This document shows positions 7,766 through 13,383 of a stretch of 13,383 nucleotides of DNA, piece by piece; position 1 is the stretch's first letter; every line of letters starts with the position of its first letter. The notes beneath the pieces are model-generated. The model was not told the DNA's origin. It worked only from the letters and a program-made list of their open reading frames with translations, and made no database searches. Source of the stretch: JAJPJX01 sp964568355 (GTDB taxonomy: Bacteria > Acidobacteriota > Terriglobia > Bryobacterales > Bryobacteraceae). The stretch is taken from positions 1 through 13,383 of the forward strand of contig CAZMRK010000452.1 in assembly GCA_964568355.1 (NCBI GenBank). Direction: 5' to 3'. The translations under genes were made by a program, and so were the position numbers.

Positions 7766-8678
7766 TGACCGGCACCTCCAGCAATCGTGCCGGGTTCACC
7801 ACGGTCATTTGGTAAATTGCCTCCTCGGAGATACCTTGCGCCCGCAGCAGTGGCAGGAACCGGAGCGGCACGTGCGCGTACCCCTTGCCGCCATAGACAG
7901 CCAGATGCTGCTTGGTGCAGACATCGCCGCCCAGCACGATGCGCGCGAGATAGCCTTCCGCGATCAACCGGCCTACGTTGGCCGCCCGCACTTCATCACT
8001 GGGGTAACCCTGGCCGGTATAGCCGATGTTGTCGATGCTCAAGTACACACCCTCCCGGGCAATTGCCATCAGACGCCCGGTTTCGTAGCGATCGCCAAGG
8101 TGGCTGATCATGATGCGCTCCGGAGGAACGCCCTCCTCGCGCAGCAATCCGATCTGTTCCAATGCCAGCTCTCCGAAGTGCGTCGTGTGAGTCACAAAGG
8201 CTACACCCGTTCGCCGCTGCGCGCGGGCGCAAGCACGGAAAACCCGCTCCTGTGCCGGCGAGATATGATGCCGCTCGGTTCCGATCTCGCCGATTACGCC
8301 GGCACACACATCCGTGCCGTCCAGGCCCACTGTCAGCTCTTCCACTACCTGGTCCGCCAGACCGTTGGTGTCGGTTTCGAAGATATAAGGCGGGTAGACA
8401 ACCTCCCGATACCAGCCGGCTCCCATCACGATGTGCAGCCCGGTGGCCTCCGCGATGCGCCGCAGCGCTGCCGGATTGCGGTTGAGGCCGCCCGTCGTCA
8501 CATCCATCACCGTCTGCCCGCCGGCGGCCTTATAGTGAGCCAACTCTTCGATCGCCAGTTGTTCGTCATCGAGAATGACGTCGTAACTGGGCAGCATTTT
8601 CCACAAATCGCAGAGGATGTGCTCGTGGGAGAGGGTGTACCCGGCTGCACCGGCGGCAATCGGGCCACGAACCGTCAT
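7713..8678 (-). CDS. Phosphotriesterase-family metal-dependent hydrolase (PHP-like branch)
   Basis: A TIM-barrel binuclear metal hydrolase of the phosphotriesterase family, 321 residues from the start chosen. Visible metal-site residues (numbered from ATG 8678) are His18 and His20 in LSHEH, Glu131 in GEIG, His164 in THTTH, His193 in ISHLGD and Asp252 in LGGD. All six positions are filled. The bridging ligand is Glu131, as in the E. coli phosphotriesterase homology protein, rather than the carboxylated Lys of true phosphotriesterases and lactonases. This places it in the PHP-like branch, where known activities are on lactones, esters or phosphoesters of metabolites and organophosphate hydrolysis is not expected. 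ATG 8678 was chosen because AGGA lies 9 nt upstream; ATG 8687, three codons earlier, has that AGGA directly against it and is less likely. There is no signal peptide, so it is cytoplasmic. The gene overlaps the SelA-like gene downstream, indicating a two-gene operon acting on one metabolite. The substrate is unknown. Confidence 0.9.
   Translation of the reverse strand: MTVRGPIAAGAAGYTLSHEHILCDLWKMLPSYDVILDDEQLAIEELAHYKAAGGQTVMDVTTGGLNRNPAALRRIAEATGLHIVMGAGWYREVVYPPYIFETDTNGLADQVVEELTVGLDGTDVCAGVIGEIGTERHHISPAQERVFRACARAQRRTGVAFVTHTTHFGELALEQIGLLREEGVPPERIMISHLGDRYETGRLMAIAREGVYLSIDNIGYTGQGYPSDEVRAANVGRLIAEGYLARIVLGGDVCTKQHLAVYGGKGYAHVPLRFLPLLRAQGISEEAIYQMTVVNPARLLEVPVSEPAGKIWEERAIREHA
7774..7779 (-). 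promoter_or_regulatory. Shine-Dalgarno that may set the far-upstream start of the SelA-like gene
   Basis: On the minus strand GGAGGT occurs 8 nt before GTG 7765, inside the last codons of the hydrolase gene (it is also the Leu-Glu-Val codons there). A second purine-rich GGGAGGAG at 7744-7737 lies 10 nt before GTG 7726. Both may be by-products of coding sequence, so start choice remains open. Confidence 0.35.
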
Positions 8679-8687
8679 GATGGGCAT

Positions 8688-8691
8688 TCCT
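8688..8691 (-). promoter_or_regulatory. Shine-Dalgarno deciding the hydrolase start
   Basis: AGGA on the minus strand is 9 nt from ATG 8678 but has no spacer to ATG 8687. It therefore favours the downstream ATG as the initiation codon of the phosphotriesterase-like gene. Confidence 0.45.
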
Positions 8692-8706
8692 GACAGCTTA
8701 CCCGCC

Positions 8707-8722
8707 GCCGGAGGCCTCTGGC
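8707..8722 (+). promoter_or_regulatory. Near-perfect 16-nt palindrome in the divergent intergenic region, possible operator
   Basis: GCCGGAGGCCTCTGGC reads as its own reverse complement except for one position pair (G8710/T8719). It is centred about 36 nt upstream of the hydrolase start and about 55 nt upstream of the cytochrome start, in the only non-coding DNA between the two divergent units. A TGATAGACT at 8741-8749 resembles an extended -10 box for the plus-strand gene. A regulator binding here could control both directions. This is inference from symmetry and position only. Confidence 0.3.
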
Positions 8723-8768
8723 AAGATATCCTCCCCGTCGTGATAGACTTCCATTAATCAGCGAGGCC

Positions 8769-11429
8769 ATGGGATTCTACAAACTCGGAGGGATGATCGT
8801 TGCGTGCAGCGCTATCTGCCTGGCCGCGCGCGTGGACGATCCCGCCGAATTCTTCGAGGCCAAAGTTCGCCCCGTTCTGGTCAAGAACTGCTACGCCTGC
8901 CATACCACGTCCAAGCTCGGCGGCCTCCGGCTGGATTCCCGCGCAGGCCTGCTGAAGGGCGGCAATGACGGCCCGGCCATCAGCCCGGGCGACCCCGAGA
9001 AGAGTCTTCTCATCCAGGCCGTGCGCCACACGCATGCGCGATTCAAGATGCCCCCGCAGAACCGGTTGGCTGCCGAAGAAATCGCGGCACTCGAACAATG
9101 GGTGAAGGCCGGCGCCGTTTGGCCCGAACAGGCCAAGGGCACAGCGGAGCCGGCCGCAAAGTTCTGGTCCTTTCAGCCTGTGCGCAAGCCGGCTGTCCCG
9201 GCCGTAAAGAACACAGCGTGGCCTTCCAATGACATCGATCGGTTCATCCTCTCCCAGCTCGAGCAGCGCGGCCTGAAGCCGGTTTGGCCGGCCGACAAAC
9301 GCACCCTCATCCGCCGCGCAACCTTCGATCTCACCGGCCTGCCGCCCACGGCCGAAGAGGTCGCTGCCTTCGAAAAGGACACCTCGCCGGATTCCTTCGC
9401 CAAAGTTGTCGACCGTCTCCTCGCCTCTCCCCGTTACGGAGAACGCTGGGCGCGCTACTGGCTCGACATCGCACGCTATTCCGACGATGTGATGTTCGGC
9501 GCCGCCCCGAACTTTTATCTGTACCGCGATTGGGTCATCCGAGCCTTGAACCACGACATGCCCTACGACCTGTTCGTTAAGGCGCAGTTGGCGGCCGACC
9601 AGATTCCCGGTGTGAACAACCAGGAACTGCTGCCCGCCCTCACGCTCTTTGTGGATGCGCCCAGCGAGTTTACCGACGACGATCGCGTCGATGTCCTGAC
9701 CCGCGGTTTTCTGGGACTCACCGTGGCGTGCGCCAAGTGTCACGACCACAAATACGACCCCATCCCCACCAAGGACTACTACGCGCTGCTGGGAGTTTTT
9801 CGCAACACGGAATACCGTGAAGTGTCGCTCGCCCCGGCCCCGGTCGTGGAGGCTTACAAGGAGCACAAGAAGAACGTCGATGAGCAGGAGGCGGCGCTCA
9901 AGAGCTTCTTGCGGACCGAAAGCGAACAAGTGGTCGAGGTACTCGCGGGTAACACATCGCGCTACCTGATGGCCGCGTGGCGTGTGATGGCCCAAAGGCA
10001 GCCTCTCGCAGCCGCGGCCCGCCAGCTGGATCAGGAGACCCTCGATCGCTGGGTCACTTATTTGCACGCACCGGCTAAGCAACATCCTTACTTAAAGGAT
10101 TGGGAAGGCCTGCTCTCCCGACACGCCGCCGAAGCGGAGATGCGCAAGGCGTCCGACGCTTTTCAGGAACTGGCCGTCGAGACCCTCCGCCAAAAGCGGG
10201 CCGTGGACGAGTACAACCGGGCTATCTCCTATGGCGCCAAGACCCAGCGCATGCTCGGCGACGTGGTGGGCCGCACCATGGATCGGGCTCATTACATGCT
10301 CTGGCAGGAACTCGCCGCCGAAGGCAACCCTCACGCCAACGACGCGGTGCCCGACGCGCGCGTCGACGGCGTTCTGTACTACAAGGGTGAAAAGGTGGAG
10401 CGCTTCCTGCCACCTTCCTATCGCGAGCACCTCGCCCAAATGCGCACGCGGCTCGGGCAGCTCAAAGCTGCGATGCCACCGCAGTATCCTTACCTGAGCA
10501 TCATTCAGGACGTGCCGAAGCCCGAGAACCTCCACGTCTTCATTCGGGGCAATGCGCAGAACCCGGGCGAGGAAGCCCCGCGCGCATTTCTCACCGCTTT
10601 GCGCGATTGCGCGCCGCAGCCGTTCACCAGGGGCAGCGGGCGGCTGGAGTTGGCCGAAGCGATCGCCAATCCTCACAATCCTCTGACCGCGCGAGTCATG
10701 GTCAACCGCGTCTGGCAATACCATTTCGGCTACGGCATCGTTCGGACCCCCAGCAATTTCGGCCTCACCGGCGATCGCCCCAGCAATGCTCCGTTGCTCG
10801 ACTATCTGGCCAGCCGCCTGGTCGAAAATCGCTGGTCGTTGAAGGCTCTGCACCGCGAGATCCTGCTTTCCTCCACCTATGCCCTCAGCGCCGATCGCGC
10901 TCCGGAAAATACTACGGCCGACCCGGACAACCGGCTCAACTGGCGTTACAACCGCCAGCGCCTGGATGCAGAAGCTCTGCGCGACGCCCTCCTGTTCGTC
11001 GCAGGCGATCTCGATCCGAAGGCCGGCGGTCCGCCGGTGCCGCTCGAAGATTCGAAGAACCATCGCCGCACGGTCTATGGCCGCATCAGCCGCCAGCGTA
11101 TCAATCCCATGCTGGCGATGTTCGATTTTCCCAATCCCAATATCACCAGCGAGCAGCGCGTTCCCACAACCGTGCCGCTGCAGCGCCTCTTCCTGCTGAA
11201 CAGCGGGCTGATGATGCAGCAGGCGGATGCCCTGGCCGCCCGTATCGCCCGAGAAGCCGGCGATGGCCCCGAGGCCCGCATCCGCCATGCCTATCACTTG
11301 CTGTTTCAGCGTTCTCCCAAGCCGCGGGAAATCGCAGCCGCTCTCGATTTCCTCCAGACCGGAGCGGCCGCCTGGCCCGAGTATGCCCAAGTGCTGCTAA
11401 GCTCTAACGAGTTCCTGTATGTGGACTGA
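8769..11429 (+). CDS. Planctomycete-type cytochrome c / DUF1549 / DUF1553 protein
   Basis: An 886-residue exported protein. Residues 1-~20 look like a short Sec signal (Lys5, then a hydrophobic core ending CLAA). A planctomycete cytochrome-c-type domain (PSCyt1) spans ~25-120, with a haem motif CYACH at 41-45 and a candidate axial Met94 in KMPP. DUF1549 (PSCyt2) spans ~150-350, with LTGLPPT at 188-194, YWLDIARYSDD at 230-240 and a second CxxCH at 321-325 followed by DHKYDPIPTKDYY. A charged, probably helical region (~355-610) precedes the C-terminal DUF1553 (PSD1, ~625-870), which has NPLTARVMVNRVWQYHFG, STYALSA and a late LFQRSPKPREI motif. Such proteins are common in Planctomycetes and Solibacter-like Acidobacteria and are paired with DUF1501; their reaction is not established, but a periplasmic redox or polysaccharide-related role is usually suspected. 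GAGG sits only 2 nt before ATG 8769, so the ribosome site is poor; the start is kept because it preserves the signal sequence. The gene overlaps the next by 11 nt. Confidence 0.92.
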   Translation: MGFYKLGGMIVACSAICLAARVDDPAEFFEAKVRPVLVKNCYACHTTSKLGGLRLDSRAGLLKGGNDGPAISPGDPEKSLLIQAVRHTHARFKMPPQNRLAAEEIAALEQWVKAGAVWPEQAKGTAEPAAKFWSFQPVRKPAVPAVKNTAWPSNDIDRFILSQLEQRGLKPVWPADKRTLIRRATFDLTGLPPTAEEVAAFEKDTSPDSFAKVVDRLLASPRYGERWARYWLDIARYSDDVMFGAAPNFYLYRDWVIRALNHDMPYDLFVKAQLAADQIPGVNNQELLPALTLFVDAPSEFTDDDRVDVLTRGFLGLTVACAKCHDHKYDPIPTKDYYALLGVFRNTEYREVSLAPAPVVEAYKEHKKNVDEQEAALKSFLRTESEQVVEVLAGNTSRYLMAAWRVMAQRQPLAAAARQLDQETLDRWVTYLHAPAKQHPYLKDWEGLLSRHAAEAEMRKASDAFQELAVETLRQKRAVDEYNRAISYGAKTQRMLGDVVGRTMDRAHYMLWQELAAEGNPHANDAVPDARVDGVLYYKGEKVERFLPPSYREHLAQMRTRLGQLKAAMPPQYPYLSIIQDVPKPENLHVFIRGNAQNPGEEAPRAFLTALRDCAPQPFTRGSGRLELAEAIANPHNPLTARVMVNRVWQYHFGYGIVRTPSNFGLTGDRPSNAPLLDYLASRLVENRWSLKALHREILLSSTYALSADRAPENTTADPDNRLNWRYNRQRLDAEALRDALLFVAGDLDPKAGGPPVPLEDSKNHRRTVYGRISRQRINPMLAMFDFPNPNITSEQRVPTTVPLQRLFLLNSGLMMQQADALAARIAREAGDGPEARIRHAYHLLFQRSPKPREIAAALDFLQTGAAAWPEYAQVLLSSNEFLYVD

Positions 11430-12825
11430 TCCCCGCTCTTTCAGCCGGCGCCGTGCGCTCCAGACCGTAGCCAATGGCTTTGGCATGTTCGGCCTGGCGC
11501 ATTTGCTAGGCTCCGACGCGCGGGCTGCCGGCCCGCTCGCTCCCAAAGCGCCTCACTTTGCGCCCAGAGCCAAACACGTTATCTTTCTGTTCCTGAACGG
11601 CGGCCTCTCGCACGTCGATTCCTTCGACCCCAAGCCATTGCTCACGAAGTACAACGGAAAGCCCAGCCCGGGCGGGAATCCGCAAACCGAGCGCAAGACC
11701 GGCAATCTCATGGCCTCGCCGTTTCGTTTTCAGCGTTACGGCCAGAGCGGCATCGAAGTCAGCGAGTTGTTTCCCAAGATCGGATCGATGATCGACGACA
11801 TCTGCGTCATCCGGTCGATGACCACCGATATCCCCAACCATCCGCCTTCCCTGCTCATGATGAGCTGCGGCCGCAACGTTCTCGGCACGCCCTCCGCCGG
11901 CTCCTGGATCACTTACGGCCTCGGCACGGAAAATCAGAACCTGCCCGGGTTCTTCGTCCTGTGCCCCGGACGCCCCGTATCGGCCGGCGCCCAGTTATGG
12001 AGCTCTGCTTTTCTGCCTGGCGTCTACCAGGGGACTCATGTTGAAAACCACGAGCAGGGTTCTGATCCCGAAAAGCTGATTCCCTTCCTCCATAACTCCA
12101 AAATCGATCTGTCCGAACAGAAGCGCCAACTGTCTCTTCTACGCACTTTGAATGACGAGCATCGCCAGGATCGCCCCGGCGATCCCGAACTGGAGTCCAG
12201 CATTCAGTCGATGGAGATGGCTTACCGTATGCAAGTGGAGGCCATGGACGCCTTCGATGTCCGCAAGGAAAGCCCGGCCACGCTGGAACGCTACGGCTCC
12301 GGCGATTTCGCCCGCGGCTGCCTGCTGGCCCGCCGTCTGGTAGAGCGCGGCGTCCGCACCGTGCAGGTCTTCTGGGGCAACAGCGAACCCTGGGATCACC
12401 ACGCGGATATCATGATGCATCAGAAGATGGCGCCGTTCACCGACCGGCCCATTGCCGCCCTGCTTCAGGACCTGAAAGCCAGCGGCTTATTCCAGGAGAC
12501 TCTCGTGCTGATTGGCGGCGAGTTCGGCCGCACCCCCACCGCCGAGATCAGCGTGCGCCAATTTCTCCAGAACGGCCGCGACCACGATCCCTACGGCTTC
12601 TCCATGCTGCTCGCCGGGGGCGGCGTCAAAGGCGGCCTGGCTTACGGAGCCACCGACGACGTCGGGTGGCGCGCGATCGAAAAACCGGTGCACGTCCACG
12701 ACCTGCATGCCACCATGCTGCACCTGCTGGGCCTGGATCATAAACGCCTGACCTACCACTACAGTGGCCGCGACTATCGCCTCACGGATGTGGAGGGAAA
12801 TGTGGTCCACGACATCGTGGCGTGA
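11419..12825 (+). CDS. DUF1501 protein with Tat signal peptide
   Basis: A 468-residue member of the DUF1501 family, which is related to the alkaline-phosphatase/sulfatase fold. The N-terminus carries a Tat signal: FSRRRAL (residues 8-14, twin Arg) followed by a mildly hydrophobic stretch and an Ala-rich end near residue 37 (DARAAG). The protein is therefore expected to be exported folded, often with a bound cofactor or metal. Family landmarks are FLNGGLSHVDSFDPKP (58-73), WDHH (325-328), GGEFGRTP (366-373), GRDHDPYGFS (386-395) and HVHDLHATMLHLLGLDH (425-441). Several of these carry His/Asp residues that could bind metal, in line with the alkaline-phosphatase superfamily. ATG 11419 overlaps the end of the cytochrome/DUF1553 gene by 11 nt with no clear ribosome site of its own, implying translational coupling and partnership of the two products in the periplasm. 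The reaction and substrate are unknown. Its last 44 nt are antisense to the end of the kinase gene. Confidence 0.92.
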   Translation: MWTDPRSFSRRRALQTVANGFGMFGLAHLLGSDARAAGPLAPKAPHFAPRAKHVIFLFLNGGLSHVDSFDPKPLLTKYNGKPSPGGNPQTERKTGNLMASPFRFQRYGQSGIEVSELFPKIGSMIDDICVIRSMTTDIPNHPPSLLMMSCGRNVLGTPSAGSWITYGLGTENQNLPGFFVLCPGRPVSAGAQLWSSAFLPGVYQGTHVENHEQGSDPEKLIPFLHNSKIDLSEQKRQLSLLRTLNDEHRQDRPGDPELESSIQSMEMAYRMQVEAMDAFDVRKESPATLERYGSGDFARGCLLARRLVERGVRTVQVFWGNSEPWDHHADIMMHQKMAPFTDRPIAALLQDLKASGLFQETLVLIGGEFGRTPTAEISVRQFLQNGRDHDPYGFSMLLAGGGVKGGLAYGATDDVGWRAIEKPVHVHDLHATMLHLLGLDHKRLTYHYSGRDYRLTDVEGNVVHDIVA

Positions 12826-13324
12826 GGGACGGCCGTGTCAGATAGCGGTAGGCCGAATCGACACAGTTCTGAAGGGGCAGGTCGGTGTCCACCACCAACT
12901 TTGGAAGCGCAATCGGCTCGAATTGGTCCCGCACCCGGAGGTACAAATCGAAGTCACGGTTACGAGCCGGATGCTCACGATCCGCCGCCAATCGGGCTTT
13001 GGCCGTCTGCTCCGCGCAGACGCACTCGATGATTCGCCACGTGGCGCCCTGGATTGCGTTTTCGATCTGATAGCGCCGGGAAAACGTCCTCCCGTCCAGG
13101 AAGACAAACAGGTCGGGATGGTGCGCAAAAAGGTAATCCGCCGTCTGCCGCATCAGGGACACGCAAAAATCGTCCTGATCGGCGCTGTACTCCACGTAGG
13201 CAGGTGGAAACAACGTACTGCGAACAATATCCTTATCCAGTACCACCCCGGCGCAGCGTTCGGCCAGCGCTCGCGCCAGTGTACTCTTCCCTGTTGCGGG
13301 CAGCCCGGCCATCAGCACGAGCAT
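12782..13324 (-). CDS. Small P-loop kinase-like ATP-binding protein (AAA_33-type)
   Basis: A 180-residue cytoplasmic P-loop protein resembling small-molecule kinases of the AAA_33/gluconokinase-like type. The Walker A motif GLPATGKST is at 7-15 (Lys13). LDKDIVRSTLF at 29-39 matches the typical substrate-side segment after the P-loop. FVFLDGRTFSRR at 73-84 includes a Walker-B-like Asp77. RNRD at 121-124 may belong to an arginine-bearing lid, and VVDTDLP at 144-150 is the usual late strand. The likely activity is ATP-dependent phosphorylation of a small molecule; the acceptor is unknown. AGGAG lies 5 nt before ATG 13324, a strong ribosome site. The preceding minus-strand gene ends 8 nt upstream of this ATG, suggesting co-transcription. 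The last 14 residues, rich in Pro and Arg, are encoded antisense to the conserved end of the DUF1501 gene and look like a read-through tail beyond the expected domain end near residue 163. Confidence 0.85.
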   Translation of the reverse strand: MLVLMAGLPATGKSTLARALAERCAGVVLDKDIVRSTLFPPAYVEYSADQDDFCVSLMRQTADYLFAHHPDLFVFLDGRTFSRRYQIENAIQGATWRIIECVCAEQTAKARLAADREHPARNRDFDLYLRVRDQFEPIALPKLVVDTDLPLQNCVDSAYRYLTRPSLTPRCRGPHFPPHP

Positions 13325-13332
13325 GATTTCTC

Positions 13333-13383
13333 CTACGATGTCTGTAGCAGTTTCCGGGCGTTGCGTTCCCGAATGGCACTGGC
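13333..13383 (-). CDS. C-terminal 16 codons of an upstream minus-strand gene (partial)
   Basis: The minus strand is open from the window edge to a TAG at 13335-13333, giving the tail ASAIRERNARKLLQTS. The N-A-R-K-L-L pattern resembles the last helix of amidohydrolase-2-type TIM-barrel proteins (often written NARRLLGL), but 16 residues are far too few to be sure. The stop overlaps the ribosome site of the kinase gene, as in a tightly packed operon. A chance open frame cannot be excluded. Confidence 0.4.
   Translation of the reverse strand, partial: ASAIRERNARKLLQTS

Noticed and set aside
6932..7768. A 278-codon plus-strand open frame opposite the SelA-like gene
   Set aside because: It is antisense to a gene with clear PLP-enzyme motifs and has no recognisable domain, so it is a composition effect.
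7713..8687. Calling the hydrolase a true organophosphate-degrading phosphotriesterase
   Set aside because: The bridging metal ligand is Glu in a GEIG motif, as in the PHP-like branch, and not the carboxylated Lys of phosphotriesterases and lactonases.
7719..8693. A 324-codon plus-strand open frame opposite the phosphotriesterase-like gene
   Set aside because: It mirrors the hydrolase gene almost end to end, while the minus-strand translation has every metal ligand. The plus-strand translation has none of the features of a real protein.
8754..10085. A 443-codon open frame on the minus strand inside the cytochrome/DUF1549 gene
   Set aside because: It is fully antisense to a well-supported gene with recognisable domains. 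Its translation is rich in Arg, Gly, Val and Ala without family motifs, as expected for an antisense shadow in GC-rich DNA.
10092..11390. A 432-codon open frame on the minus strand inside the DUF1553 part
   Set aside because: It is antisense to the conserved DUF1553 domain, in the same register as the preceding shadow, and shows no motif or ribosome site.

Overview
The window looks like chromosomal DNA of a GC-rich acidobacterium, most likely of the Bryobacterales/Solibacter type. This is inferred from gene content, since there is no rRNA or marker gene to confirm it. The clues are two tandem giant Oar-like TonB-dependent receptors with an N-terminal carboxypeptidase-regulatory domain, a planctomycete-type cytochrome/DUF1549/DUF1553 protein paired with a Tat-exported DUF1501 protein, and metabolic enzymes of unassigned substrate. 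I see no mobile element, CRISPR array, tRNA or rRNA.

Layout. 1-1257 (+) is the C-terminal part of an Oar-like outer-membrane receptor cut by the window edge. It is followed by a perfect 10-bp hairpin and then a complete paralogue at 1377-4589 (+). After a short AT-rich gap, 4688-6517 (+) encodes a membrane-bound hybrid histidine kinase (about six TM helices, HisKA, HATPase, receiver). Facing it on the minus strand is a two-gene overlapping unit: a phosphotriesterase-like metal hydrolase (8678-7713), then a SelA-fold PLP enzyme (7765-6533). A short divergent intergenic region (8688-8768) with a near-perfect 16-nt palindrome separates this unit from a plus-strand pair: the planctomycete-type cytochrome/DUF1549/DUF1553 protein (8769-11429) and the DUF1501 protein (11419-12825), which overlap by 11 nt. 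At the right edge a minus-strand P-loop kinase (13324-12782) runs tail-to-tail into the DUF1501 gene with a 44-nt antisense overlap. Just upstream of the kinase is the last 16 codons of another minus-strand gene.

How the genes could fit together (inference). The receptors would import a ligand across the outer membrane. The exported cytochrome/DUF1501 pair would act on a substrate in the periplasm. The phosphotriesterase-like hydrolase and the SelA-like PLP enzyme would process a small cytoplasmic metabolite, for example by ring opening or ester/amide hydrolysis followed by PLP-dependent elimination. The hybrid kinase could sense membrane or envelope state. The gene overlaps support the two pairs as functional units; a single shared pathway for the whole window is a hypothesis. 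No substrate can be assigned from sequence alone.
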